Source of the DNA: Pomphorhynchus laevis
Lineage: Eukaryota > Acanthocephala > Palaeacanthocephala > Echinorhynchida > Pomphorhynchidae
Assembly: GCA_012934845.2 (NCBI GenBank)
Contig: WNNJ02001339.1
Coordinates: forward strand, 62,001-126,000
Length of the DNA stretch: 64,000 nt
Reading direction: 5' to 3'
The position numbers were made by a program, and so were the translations under genes. The notes below the pieces were generated by a model. That model had not been told where the DNA came from. It was given only the letters and a program-made list of their open reading frames with translations, and did not search any database. Shown here one piece after another: positions 11,701 through 22,477 of this stretch (positions are counted from its first letter, which is position 1; every line of letters starts with the position of its first letter).

Positions 11701-14700
11701 TTATTTAAAGACATAAATCAGATGAATGGTGAATACAGATTATACTAGTGAGTACACGAGGATTTAATAGTGTTCGTCAGCGAATGAGAAAGGTGGCTGA
11801 ATCACATACGTGATCGTTTTGCTCGCGTGTGGTAGTTCGCTACCACGCGCGAACACCTTAAACGAGATGTTATAACAAAATAGGAAAAATAAATTTCCTT
11901 TTTGTATAATGTCTACGATTTACCCATTCATGTAAAGCGTGTTTAACCGCTTTGATCCCCTTTATCGCTTTAAATTTTCTTCAGGGATTAACTTTTACCC
12001 ATTTAGGGTGTTTAAAATATCCCTTAAGGGGTTATAGTAAGCCATTGTATTAAGGAGGTTACTATATTAAACTCTTATTAATATATGTTATTATAATAAG
12101 TTTATATATAACCTTATTATATTAATAATATAATAAGTATATTTATAATATTATAATATTAATATTTCTTAAATATTAATAATATTTAAGAAAATACAAT
12201 AAGGTTATATTTAAGAAGTTACATGAAAGGGTAATAACCTTATAGTAGAAGGTTGTATAACGACAAGTGATATGTTATGGCAAAATGTAATATACAACGT
12301 CTAAATAATAAGCTTTTAAGGCGCGTTTCGTTCCACTACATAAGATAAGGGCAAACACGACATTTTAGCATATTGCTTATTTTAATTTTTATGGTTACAA
12401 CCCGGAAGATTAAATATTAATTTAATTTTAACAATTTTTGTAGCCAGACGCGAAAGAACGACGATAACAGTATTTGATACCGTTTCATCATCACAATGAC
12501 TCATCAGTGCCAAATCTTCCCCTGCTGGATGCAAATAAAGACTAGCAGACTGCAAAAAAACGAATATGTGTATGATGTACTCCTTGGTAGGAGTATGATC
12601 TCTTTGGTACGTGATTAAAAGTATTATTTAAATAATTTACAGTGAAATAATAATTAGGTAATAACGATCTTGACTAATTTTGATCAAAACATTTAATTAA
12701 AATGTTAAAAATGTAACGAAAACATGTAATTAAAAATGTAATGAGAAGCAAATTCAAAAACAAATTAATTATTCGATCTTCGAGTAATTAAAATGTTAAA
12801 AATGTAACGAAAACATGTAATTAAAAATGTAATTAGAAGCTAATTACATTTAGTAAGTACCAGTATCAAGCTAAGTACCACTTCGACAGATTGGATACAC
12901 ATTTCACTTGATTTTAAAAGTACTGCAGTATCAAATTGCTAACAATATTTTGTAGCGTAGAAGTGGTACTACAATAATCTCACAACATTAGAATATCATT
13001 GTTGTGCAGGTATAGTCAGTCAATTGCATATAACTACGACATATGACAATAAGTAAACGTATCTCAACATGTATACTCCTATTCAATAAAAAATTTAATT
13101 ATTACAATATTTATAAATAGTGTATTCATCAAAGATATCAATAGGAAAATATAATTTAAAATTACTTTAAAACCATTTATTTGAAATTAGATAACTTACA
13201 GCTTTTAGATAACCAATCATTTGCGAACATAAAAACAGAAACTTTCGGATCGTCGTAATAATTAAGAATGTATTTAAATCCAGGCTATAAATGAGATAAA
13301 TGCTTATTTGCAAAATATAAATTATTTAGTAAAATACTAAACAAACATATTGTTAATTTAAAATTATCTTTAATAAATTAAAATTTTAACTAATTTGAAC
13401 AATTAGTTCTCTTAAAATACGATTTGATCGTCTATATTTTCTATAGAGAAAATATTGGAAAATTATTTCGTAAATTTATAAAAAATTAAAATTATTTATT
13501 GAAAATAAATAGAGTAAAATTCTCGATTTACCTGATGCGAAAAAATTTTCAAGAAAAAAATGCATTTGAATTACAATACAAGAAGTTTCCAAATAATTAT
13601 TTAGAAGCATGTATCGTTATTGCTCACAACAATGTATCATTGTTGTGAGCAACAATGTATCGTTGTTGCTTACAAATCTTTACATTTTAGTATTTTAAAG
13701 ATTTTTATTTTTATATTTCCATAAAGATATCCACGGAAATCCTTAAACTACAAACTAATGCTAAATAAATTAAAAAAAATTAGAAACTTCAGTTTTATCC
13801 TTCAGTTCATGTAATTAAAAATGCATATTTTAAAGAATAATTAAAATGTGTATTTTAAAATGCGACGCTCCAATTAGATAAATTTAGCAACTTTCTTAAT
13901 TATTATCATTTTATGGTAAAAAATACAATAATAAATCGTATCTTTATGAAACGTAATTTCATCTAACATAATTCCTACTATCGTATCGCTAAGATTTACA
14001 GGAAAATCAATAAAAATAAATTAAAAAAATCGCATATAAAAATTCAATAGACAGACACTTAAATCAAACAAAATTAAACATATCCACGGAAGAATTAAAC
14101 AAACAATGAGAACATTAAAATTGATAATTTAAAGACACAAGTCAGATGAATAGTGAATACAGATTAATGAATCAAATCAGCTAACTGAGTCTACGTAGTT
14201 AATATAATTATAAAAGAAAAATTCTAAATCAAAATTTAAATATTAAATTATAAATAATTGTTATATAAGATTTTTATAACTTATATCCAGTTAAAATAAA
14301 AAATTGAAATTTAAAATAAAAGTCGTTTTTATAAATTGACTAATAAATAACAGACGATGTAAATTAAAAGTAATTTTTACTTAATAAAACTTTGACTCCT
14401 ATTTCAATAAATCAATTAAATCAGCTAACTGAGTTAACGTATTTAATATAATCATAAAATTTAAAAATTTCAGAGAATGTGAAAGAATAAGGATTAGAGG
14501 TCATCAGGATAAACTGCTACAAGTTTCGGCCCCTATTCGACGACCCAGCATAGCATCAGGGCCAAGCACATGTTAATTATGTATTTCCTCTGGTTTATAT
14601 ATTTTACTATTTTCTGCTTGATGTTATTTTTATAGTAACCTAGTTTAAAATATGTATCCATTAAATTATTTAAATGATTTTGAAGGAAGCCAATATCATT

Positions 14701-17700
14701 ACATATTGTTGAAATTCTTAAAATTTCATTATTTAATGTATTATATTTTATATTATAAGGTATGCATGAATGCTCATGCAAAAATATGTTTCTTGTAAAT
14801 ATAAATATGTCATCTTTACGATATAAATTAATAGTAGTTTGTATTGATGTTAATTTAATGCTCATATCTAGATATATACTTTCTTTATCATCAATATTGG
14901 TTTTATTAAGAATAAGGCTTTCTGGATAAATGTGCTCACTAATTGAATAAAAATTATTAGAATTAAATACACATATATCATCAATGTATCGAAACATATA
15001 TTTCATATATTTATATTGTTTAGATTTAGTTTTTACACAGTTATGAACAAATTCATAACTTAGTTTATATTAATATAACTTAGTTTATATTGATCTATGA
15101 AAATTGCGAAGATCGAAAACTAAGCAATATTAAATAAAGACTGCAGATAACAGACTAATTTAATGACATCAACAATAGATGCACGTATATTTTACTAATA
15201 AAAATCCAAAATCGAATTAAACTTAGTTTATATCCGGCAACGAAACTGACAAATTGATATTAAATATTTATATTTTAAATAATTTAAATGCTCATTCAAT
15301 TATCTTAAATGATCTTTAAGCACAGACCTGAAAAATCATAGAAAAAATCACAATGTGGAAAATCTGCATTTTGCAATGATGACATCAAAATTGTGACGAA
15401 ATGATGTTCATCTTAATTAAAGTTTCTATTTTAACTTAATTTTTCCAATATTGGCTTTTTGAAGAAAGCCAATATCATTACATATTGTTGCAATTCTTAA
15501 AATTTTATTATTTAATGTATTATATTTTATATTATATGGTATGCATGAAAGTTCATGCAAAAATATGTTTGTTGTAAATTTAAATGTCATCTTTACGATA
15601 TAAATTAAAAGCAGTTTTAGTTAATCTTAATTTAATGTTCATATCAAGAGATATACTTTCTTTATCATTGATATTGGTTTTATTAAGAATAAGACTACCC
15701 AGATAAATTTGTTCGCTTATTGAATATAAATTGCTAGAGTTAAATACACATATATCATCAATGTATAGAAATATAGATATCATATATTCATATAATTTAG
15801 ATTTAGTTTTTAAACAGTTATGAACAAATTCATATTCTATAAAGCTTTAAAATAAGTCAGCTATAATTGTGCTACTATTACCTCCCATTGGAAGGTAATC
15901 ATACCTTTTATTTGTCTAAATATAAATGTCCCTACCTTTAAATAATTTTGATAAATTTGTTCGCTTATTGAATAAACATTATTAGAATTAAATACACATA
16001 TATCATCAATGTATCGAAACATATATTTCATATCTTTATATAATTTATATTTATTTTTTACACAGTAATGAACAAATTCATATTCTATAAAGCTTAAAAA
16101 TAAGTCAGCTATAATTGGGCTACATTAACTCTCATTGAAACACCTTTTACTTGTCTAAATATTGATGCCCCTACCTTTTAAATAATTTTGATTTATCAAA
16201 ATATTTAAGGATTCTAATAATTTAATTTTACCCATATACTTATATTTATCTGATGGTTTAATTTTTGTTATATAGGCGTTATAGTTATTATAACATATAC
16301 ATGTATATCTTTTTCCGATTAATTTTTCTAATGCATCTTTAATATCTGCTAAATCTAGATTTGTATAGAGCGTACTAAAATCGTACGTATTTATATTTTG
16401 AAAATTTATTCCTTTTGTGTGTTCTAAAAATTCTTTTGTAGAATTAATACTGAAATAGTGTTTTATATTAATATTAATTTCGATTATCCTACAATATTTT
16501 TTGAAGTGTGCTTTAATTACTTTAAGTATTTTATTCATCTAAACAGAAAGCGGTATTAATGTACATTTAAACGCACTACATATGAACCTAGGTTTTATTG
16601 GATTTTATGTAATTTTGGATTCCAATTCGATTACCCTACAATATTTTTTGAAGTATGTTTTAATTACTTTAATTACAGAAAAATATATATTAATCCAAAA
16701 ACGATGATTTATCAGTATTCGTCGGCGAATAGCAAAAGGTGACAGAAAACGAACACATAAGTGCTCGTTTTGCTCGCAGGTGGTAGTTCGCTACAAAGTG
16801 CAAGCTTCCTTGAACGAGATAGCTAAACAAAAAAGGAAAATAAATTTCCTTTTAGCATCGCTACCAGTTACACAAATTCGACAATAGTTATTTTTCAATA
16901 GTAATTTAGTTATAGGTCACGAGGAAAACAATAGATTTGGATGCTTTAGACATGAAAATATAATACTATTGAGTTAATTAATTGAGTAAAGCGTGATCGT
17001 CAAATTATTAATTTCAATTAAAGTAGTGGGGTGACATTTTAATAAAACCTCTTCTTAATGTTAAGTAAACGTTTTTAATGCAAAGTGAGCACTCACGTCA
17101 CGCATACTGTTATCGGATTTGATTATCATTTGACTAGAATATACATCAACAAAAACCGCATCCAGATTACGATTTCGTATTTCATTAAATCTTCGTAGTT
17201 CAGTAGGACTAAGCTCGCTTGGAGTTATGGATTTAGCCTCGATAGTTACTTTGTTTTTCTCTTTATCTATAATATACTTTCTTGCGTATAAATACATTCT
17301 CGGAGACATTGGGTACTAAATTTATCAAAACAGGAAACGTTTAAACAAGATAATTACAATTTTGTAATCAATTAAATAAACTAAACAGGTAATTTAGAAA
17401 TTTTTTTAAAATACTTATTTTTTTAAATTAAAAAAATAAACTAAACAGATTATTCCAATTTTGTTTAAACATTTTAAATCATAAATACTTAGTTGCAAAC
17501 ATCGAAAATAACTTGACACTTCGATTGTGACTATAATATTTACTTCAGGATGCAATTGAAATTCATTAATATGGTAGAATTAAATAAAAAGGAAATTATT
17601 ATTTACAAATTTGCAATAAGTTACTAAACAGTTAGTAACATGATATGTGTTTTATGAACAAATTGACTATTTAAATAACGAAGGCTTACTGTAAAATTTA

Positions 17701-20700
17701 CTTATAATTTAACTGCTGTCTTGAAAAAGAAAATAAACTTTTTAAAACTTAATAATCACAAAGATTAAAATGATACGTTTGAGGAAACCGCAGTTAATCA
17801 TAATTAAAGCTGCAATCATTTTCTAAATTGTTGCTAAAATTAATGCATAAAAAATTAACAATTAACAATATTTTAACAAAATCAAAAATTAACAATATTT
17901 TTTAAAAATTAACACTTTTAAAAAATACTTAATTGCTTTTTTATTTTTAAACTCAGAAATTCAACGGATTTACTAATAAATCAAATAATCAAATATATCC
18001 ACGGAAGAATTAAACAAACAATGAGATCATAAAAATTAATTATTTAAAGACATAAATCAGATGAATGGTGAATACAGATTATACTAGTGAGTACACGAGG
18101 ATTTAATAGTGTTCGTCAGCGAATGAGAAAGGTGGCTGAATCACATACGTGATCGTTTTGCTCGCGTGTGGTAGTTCGCTACCACGCGCGAACACCTTAA
18201 ACGAGATGTTATAACAAAATAGGAAAAATAAATTTCCTTTTTGTATAATGTCTACGATTTACCCATTCATGTAAAGCGTGTTTAACCGCTTTGATCCCCT
18301 TTATCGCTTTAAATTTTCTTCAGGGATTAACTTTTACCCATTTAGGGTGTTTAAAATATCCCTTAAGGGGTTATAGTAAGCCATTGTATTAAGGAGGTTA
18401 CTATATTAAACTCTTATTAATATATGTTATTATAATAAGTTTATATATAACCTTATTATATTAATAATATAATAAGTATATTTATAATATTATAATATTA
18501 ATATTTCTTAAATATTAATAATATTTAAGAAAATACAATAAGGTTATATTTAAGAAGTTACATGATAGGGTGTTTAAAATTTCCCCTAAGGGGTTATAGT
18601 AAGCCATTGTATTAAGGAGGTTACTATATTGCTTTTTTTATTTTTAAACTCAGAAATTCAACGGATTTACTAATAAATCAAATAATCAAATATATCCACG
18701 GAAGAATTAAACAAACAATGAGATCATAAAAATTAATAATTTAAAGACATAAATCAGATGAATGTTGAATACGAAATGAATTGTTAAATAAGATGAATTA
18801 AATCAAATTGACTAATAAATTACTAAATTATTAATTAAATAAAAAAATAAAAAAATAATTCGACATTCGCATTAGAAATAAATAATTAATCCAAAACATT
18901 TACAAATCCGATTAACAACGCGTAGCAATTTGGTTTTTGTATAGATTCCTTATGTTACGTGTTAGGAAAATAGATCGTTCACGAAATAATTTTTGATTAT
19001 TAATATTTTTGATTAATAATTTATAATAATTATTATAAATTAATATTTAGAGAGTGAAATAACTTTTATTTTTAATTAGAACTTGATATCATCACCAGGA
19101 CAAGAAAATTCGAATTTGTACAAAAAATTTGAAAATTTTAAATTTTTAAATGTTTAAATTGTTAAATTTAAAATAATTTAACATAATTTTTAAAAATATA
19201 TTGATGAGTTAACAATTAATTTGCAACAAATCTAGCTAGATATAATAATTATGATAAAATTATTTTAATACTTTTGTAATTTTTATTTTATACTTTTTTA
19301 TTTTACACTAAAATATGATATTGAAACTCACATTCGATGGGTTTTTACATTCGATTCATTTTTTTTATTAATTTATTTTTTTGTAAAATAATTACAAATA
19401 ATGAAAAAAAATTAATCATTAAAATATAATAAATTTGATTTTCACATTTCATTTATGGATTAATTTTACCGTTTACTGTTTATACATTTTACCGTTTATA
19501 CATTCGCAGCGAATGTATAACTTATATAATAACTTATATTATAACATAATATAAGTTATATTAATAAACTACAAATTAATAAATTTATTAAATTTATTAA
19601 CAAACTTATATTAAATTACAGAGTTATTTAATTATTATTAATTAAATAATTAAATTAATAATTAAATTACATTAATTAAATTTAATAATTAAATTTAATT
19701 ACAATAATTAAATTTAATTATTAAATTAATAATTGAATTACAGAGTTATTTATTTATTATTACAGATATAATAAGGTAAATCGCTCTCAAATTGATTTAT
19801 CTAAATCTGTAAAAAAATTCAAACTACAGTTAGATGTTCTAATTCTTAAAGTTTAATAAGCAATTACCCTGGGCTAAACCTGGGTTAATTCACGAGCACA
19901 AATTCATTCTTGCGAATAAATTAAATAATTAATTTTCATAAGCAGTATTCTAAGAAAATTAAACACTTACAGGAAATTTATGGAGCCAAACGATGATATC
20001 ACTAGTACTATTTTTTCCAATTACGTGTAGATCTTGAACATTGGAATCCCACTGCTTTCTATACTGTAAATCCATTTGAACACGAAAAAATTGATAGGAA
20101 CTCACGTCATCAAGGTGACCAAATACTAAACAGTGCATCCAAAATATTCCAAAGTAACAATACGGAAACAAAAATTTAAAAATTAATGTTTAAATTAAAA
20201 ATTAAACATTTTTATTTGAAATTAAAAAATATCTAAAAAATCAAAAAAACATACCTTTGTATTCATATTTCTCCGTGTTTTTAAATGGACGCTGATACAA
20301 CTGTAAACCATCTTTATCTACAACAGATGACCATCCTTCCGCTAACAGCACGCATGATACATTTGAATGATGAGATTCATCCAGCATTTCATCATCAACA
20401 CTTCTAAATACAAACTAAAAAATTAACAATTAATCATAATTAATCGAAATTATTTCATAATTTAGGAAATTAATAATCTATTACTTGCAATCAACAGTTA
20501 GATACTCTAATTTTTAAAGTTAAAAAAGCTAAATAAAGTTAAATAATAAAGTTAAAGTTAAATAAAATTTTCCTTCTTTATTTGATCCAGCTCCAATAAT
20601 TATTAAGTTAAAATGGAATAAACATTACAGTAGATATCCCAGTTGTAAAGTCAGAATCTGCAATTTTCAATCTACAATTAGATGTTCTAATTCGTAAAGT

Positions 20701-21726
20701 TTAATAAGCAATGACCCTCGGCTATGTAGGTTGTAAAGTCAGAATTAGCAATTTTCAATATACAGTTAGATGTTCTAATTCTTAAAGTTTAATAAGCAAT
20801 TACCCTGGACTAAACCTGGGTTATAATATCCAAATCTACAATTTGCAATTATGGATAGAAGGTGGTTTCTAATTATGATTATTTCTATTGTCGGAACAAA
20901 TATGTAAATTAATGCATTTGTAGTAAAACCTCCATATATATTTTTTAAAGTAAGCATCAGTATGTATCTACAAAATCCGTAAATTAAAATCATAAAATTT
21001 GAAGTACAATAAATTGCAGAAAATTTAATAAAAACTTAATGTAAATTTAATAAAAAGTTTTACTCTGGCATGAAATCATCGGGCGGTGATTTAACACAAT
21101 TTGTATAGAGAAATGATAATATAAAATATGAAATGTTAAATGTACATTATTTTAGGTGCTGTAAAACTCACATAAAAGTAAAATTGAATATGTATAAAAT
21201 TCTAAGTGGCGCGTAATATATTTTGTTGCCTATCTTATTTATTTAGCAACGGTGTTGTAAATTAAACTTTCCCTAAAAGTTTATTCACGTGATAAATATT
21301 TTATAATTACATTTATTATACAAACGCTAATTTGTAATGGTCATCAATAAAAACTAAAAGTCACAACAGAATTAAATAATCCCTTTGAACGACGTATTAA
21401 GTTGGCTAAAGCAATGTTAAATACAAAAAAATACTTTTATTTAATTAAAGCTTATACCTTAGCTGTAAATTGAAAATTTTTAAAACAATTAAAAACATTT
21501 AATACTTATATTCCTAATACCTGGGACTGTGATTGGGATATTTCCTTGAGCTAGTGCTGTATGGATGGACATTTTCATCTGTAGAAACGTCAGGAAATTC
21601 CTTGTTCTTTGTAGATTCTGCAGGCTCGCTAAAGTTCTGATTATCGTGAATTAGCCATAGGCTAGAAAATGTGCATGTAATCCAGTTACTTCTGAAACGA
21701 AGACTATTCAACACCCTATTCCACAT
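8307..21726 (-). CDS. START-domain lipid-transfer protein, STARD7-like (six exons)
   Basis: The exons join into 882 nt, 293 aa plus stop: 21726-21521, 20403-20255, 20125-19971, 17315-17097, 13284-13200 and 8374-8307. All five introns are GT-AG and phases agree at each junction. An in-frame TGA lies 21 nt before the ATG. The Arg-rich, acid-poor first 25 residues look like a mitochondrial presequence, as in STARD7, a phosphatidylcholine-transfer protein of mitochondria. The START domain spans about residues 80-285: EGWSSVVDKDGLQLYQRP, VFGHLDDVSSYQFFRVQ, YRKQWDSNVQDLHVI, VWLHKFPYPMSPRMYLYARK, SSQMIIKS, YILNYYDDP and a C-terminal helix LLEFVKQMRLAALK. These follow the order of animal STARD7. The sequence is diverged, but splice and domain evidence together are strong. 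Introns 4 and 5 (3.8 and 4.8 kb) contain Penelope-like insertions. Confidence 0.85.
8672..8715. repeat. (AT)n microsatellite
   Basis: An uninterrupted alternating AT run of 44 bp inside intron 5 of the STARD7-like gene. Confidence 0.98.
9212..9314 (-). ncRNA. Structured motif 3' of Penelope-like RT, copy 1
   Basis: Lies just downstream of the minus-strand RT stop at 9354. Outer arms AGAGG (9212-9216) and CCTCT (9310-9314) pair. Inside, AAATACAT (9287-9294) pairs with ATGTATTT (9302-9309), GGCCCC (9250-9255) with GGGGCC (9281-9286), and CTGCTATG (9230-9237) with CATAGCAG (9272-9279), which would form a pseudoknot. Read on the minus strand it contains GAAAC directly after a GC helix and CTGATGA beside the closing arm. 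A second copy lies at 14496-14591. Pairings are seen; a ribozyme or RT-binding role is inference. Confidence 0.5.
9354..10209 (-). pseudogene. Penelope-like reverse transcriptase, fragment in intron 5
   Basis: The open frame 10040-9354 continues upstream without a stop to about 10209, giving roughly 280 residues. Motifs in order: YDFSTLYTNLDLADIK near the start, GVPMGGNSSPIIADLFLSF, the catalytic FRYIDDICVFNS, then YPESLILNKTNI and a basic C-terminal region. The DFSTLYT and YPxxLxLNKxN signatures belong to a Penelope-related RT type widespread in invertebrates; the exact clade is uncertain. The N-terminus and any endonuclease are missing, and a second partial copy abuts it at 10222. Inserted in the same strand sense as the host gene. 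Confidence 0.75.
10222..10490 (-). pseudogene. Second partial Penelope-like RT copy
   Basis: Encodes LFLSFIEYEFVHNC, FRYIDDICVFNSN and YPESLILNKANI, nearly identical to the neighbouring copy. It starts directly where that copy ends, so the two form a broken tandem in the same orientation. No complete frame. Confidence 0.75.
11018..11045. repeat. Perfect 12-bp palindrome with 4-nt loop
   Basis: CGATTGTACTTC at 11018-11029 and its exact reverse complement at 11034-11045, separated by GATT. It lies inside intron 5. Confidence 0.9.
11649..12232. repeat. 584-bp interspersed repeat, copy A
   Basis: Nearly identical, with a single difference noticed by eye, to 17988-18571 at a constant offset of 6339 bp. 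It carries a 12-bp hairpin at 11824-11851 with a TTCG loop (GGTAG TTCG CTACC at its tip) and outer GTGTTCG/CGAACAC arms at 11770-11776 and 11850-11856. Shorter relatives occur near 14080-14165, 16710-16860 and 18631-18770. No ORF. Probably a non-autonomous mobile repeat; class unknown. Confidence 0.85.
12460..12507 (-). ncRNA. Hammerhead-ribozyme-like core, copy 1
   Basis: Read on the minus strand: CTGATGA (12507-12501), a stem GTC...GAT, GAAA (12486-12483), then ACGGTA pairing with TATCGT and a C at 12460 where hammerheads cleave. Core bases and two stems fit the hammerhead consensus; I could not find a good stem I. The surrounding 85 bp match 41010-41100. Confidence 0.45.
12694..12841. repeat. 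Direct repeat of about 57 bp, two copies 91 bp apart
   Basis: TTAAAATGTTAAAAATGTAA followed by CGAAAACATG and more AT-rich sequence occurs from 12694 and again from 12785, with almost no change. Lies in intron 5. Confidence 0.8.
13200..13284 (-). CDS. STARD7-like exon 5
   Basis: The acceptor AG is at 13286-13285 and the donor GTAAGT begins at 13199. The 85 nt encode 28 residues (PGFKYILNYYDDP..., ending in DWLSKS) plus one base. These correspond to the GFDYLLTYSDNP region of STARD7. Phase 0 in, phase 1 out, consistent with exons 4 and 6. Confidence 0.85.
13620..13652. repeat. Perfect 14-bp inverted repeat
   Basis: TTGCTCACAACAAT at 13620-13633 and its reverse complement at 13639-13652, with a 5-nt spacer. 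It lies in intron 4 close to exon 5. Confidence 0.9.
14496..14591 (-). ncRNA. Structured motif 3' of Penelope-like RT, copy 2
   Basis: Same plan as 9212-9314. Arms AGAGG (14496-14500) and CCTCT (14587-14591) are kept, and GGCCCC (14528-14533) pairs with AGGGCC (14558-14563) with one G-U change. TGCTA/TAGCA keeps part of the proposed pseudoknot. TCATCAG and the TTTCGG next to the GC helix are unchanged. Confidence 0.5.
14592..15060 (-). pseudogene. Penelope-like RT fragment in intron 4
   Basis: Minus-strand frame with YMFRYIDDICVFNSNN, YPESLILNKTNID, YRKDDIFIFTRNIF and the basic tail. It is nearly identical to the copy at 9354-10209 and followed by the same structured 3' motif. The N-terminal RT blocks are missing; the 5' end is cut near 15060. 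Confidence 0.75.
15450..15900 (-). pseudogene. Penelope-like RT fragment, third copy
   Basis: Contains YIDDICVFNSSN, LILNKTNINDKES and YRKDDI, with frameshifts, and remains of the PMGGNSS block near 15880. More diverged from the others than they are from each other. Confidence 0.7.
15950..16540 (-). pseudogene. Penelope-like RT fragment with N-terminal part
   Basis: The open frame 16538-16155 encodes an N-terminal region ending in NTYDFSTLYTNLDLADIK and KRYTCICYNNYNAY. It is followed after frame changes by YIDDICVFNSNN near 15990-16020. It is the only copy that extends upstream of the first RT block, so it shows part of the N-terminal extension of this family. Confidence 0.72.
17097..17315 (-). 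CDS. STARD7-like exon 4
   Basis: The acceptor AG is at 17317-17316 and a consensus donor GTGAGT begins at 17096. The 219 nt encode 73 residues: YPMSPRMYLYARKYIID..., then VYSSQMIIKSD near the end. It aligns with the central START-domain strands of STARD7. Phase 0 on both sides. Confidence 0.87.
17934..18770. repeat. 584-bp repeat, copy B, with flanking partial duplication
   Basis: Positions 17988-18571 repeat 11649-12232 almost base for base. A stretch of about 140 bp starting at 17934 recurs from 18631, so the copy is framed by a direct duplication. A 60-bp piece of the repeat's own 3' part also occurs twice (near 18348 and 18571). Lies in intron 3. Confidence 0.82.
19760..19804. repeat. 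45-bp inverted repeat partner (with 22161-22205)
   Basis: The reverse complement of 22161-22205 with about 4 mismatches in 45. One arm is in intron 3, the other upstream of exon 1, so the pair brackets the first three exons of the STARD7-like gene. Confidence 0.75.
19971..20125 (-). CDS. STARD7-like exon 3
   Basis: The acceptor AG is at 20127-20126 and the donor GTAAGTG begins at 19970. The 155 nt with one base from exon 2 give 52 residues, VFGHLDDVSSYQFFRVQ...YRKQWDSNVQDLHVI...VWLHKFP. This is the best conserved part of the START domain in this gene. Confidence 0.88.
20255..20403 (-). CDS. STARD7-like exon 2
   Basis: The acceptor AG is at 20405-20404 and the donor GTATGT begins at 20254. 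It encodes SVDDEMLDESHHSN... then EGWSSVVDKDGLQLYQRPF, the first strands of the START domain. Intron 2 is only 129 bp. Confidence 0.85.
20642..20817. repeat. 88-bp tandem duplication in intron 1
   Basis: Two copies starting with GTTGTAAAGTCAGAAT at 20642 and 20730, about 90% identical. The second half also recurs at 19837-19890 in intron 3 and, more diverged, near 20485. Confidence 0.8.
21521..21726 (-). CDS. STARD7-like exon 1, start and probable mitochondrial presequence
   Basis: ATG at 21726, donor GTATTAG beginning at 21520. It encodes 68 residues plus two bases; MWNRVLNSLRFRSNW at the start is Arg-rich and free of acids, as in a mitochondrial import signal. The rest is polar and unconserved. 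An in-frame TGA lies 21 nt upstream. Confidence 0.75.
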
Positions 21727-22289
21727 TTTTACGAATATTAGCGATCATCTATATATTCCAATGCGATATAAACATTTATATTTTAAAGTTTGGTAAATTA
21801 AATTAAAATTAAAATTGTAAAGTTCCTTATTATCCAAAATTTTGCAATTTTCATATTTGTACAAAATAACCTTAGTAATTAAACTTGTGAAAATAAAAAG
21901 AACAACAGAAAACAATTAACTTGGAATTATAGACACAATTATAATAAATCATTTTCATTTAGTAAAATAGAACAATCATCAACAGTTTGGTGTTTTGCAA
22001 GCTCAATATCACTAAGTAACTCAGATACTAATTTAATCACAATGGGATATCACATTGTAACAACGGGATATATCGTTATAACAATAGAATATTTGTGTGA
22101 TATTAGCATCATATTTGTATGTTACTGCAATTTTTTGGTTGGAAAATAAGATCAAAATCATTAGATAAATCAATTTAGGGGCGATTTACCATATTATATC
22201 TGTAAAGAGCAAATAAAATAACATATTTTGATTATTTAATAAATAGTAATATATCAAATAAATCAATATTGATATACATATATATGTTA

Positions 22290-22477
22290 CAATAACTATA
22301 ATACTTAAAGTAATTAAAGCACACTTCAAAAAATATTGTAGGATAGTCGAAATTAATACTAGTATAAAACACTATTTTAGTATTAATTCTACAAAAGAAT
22401 TTTTAGAACAGACAAAAGGAATAAATTTTTAAAATATAAATACGTACGATTTTAGTACGCTTTATACAAATCTGTGG
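22290..22477 (+). pseudogene. Penelope-like RT N-terminal fragment
   Basis: Plus-strand copy of the segment VIKAHFKKYCRI...HYFSINSTKEFLE...NTYDFSTLYTNL seen at 16155-16538, with one stop. It ends abruptly at about 22477, where a different Penelope-like element on the other strand begins. Confidence 0.7.

Noticed and set aside
12400-12560. Minus-strand reading that looks like an extra STARD7-like exon after a TTTTTTTGCAG acceptor
   Set aside because: The coding-like frame does not match the START domain, and the sequence is a dispersed repeat shared with 41010-41100.
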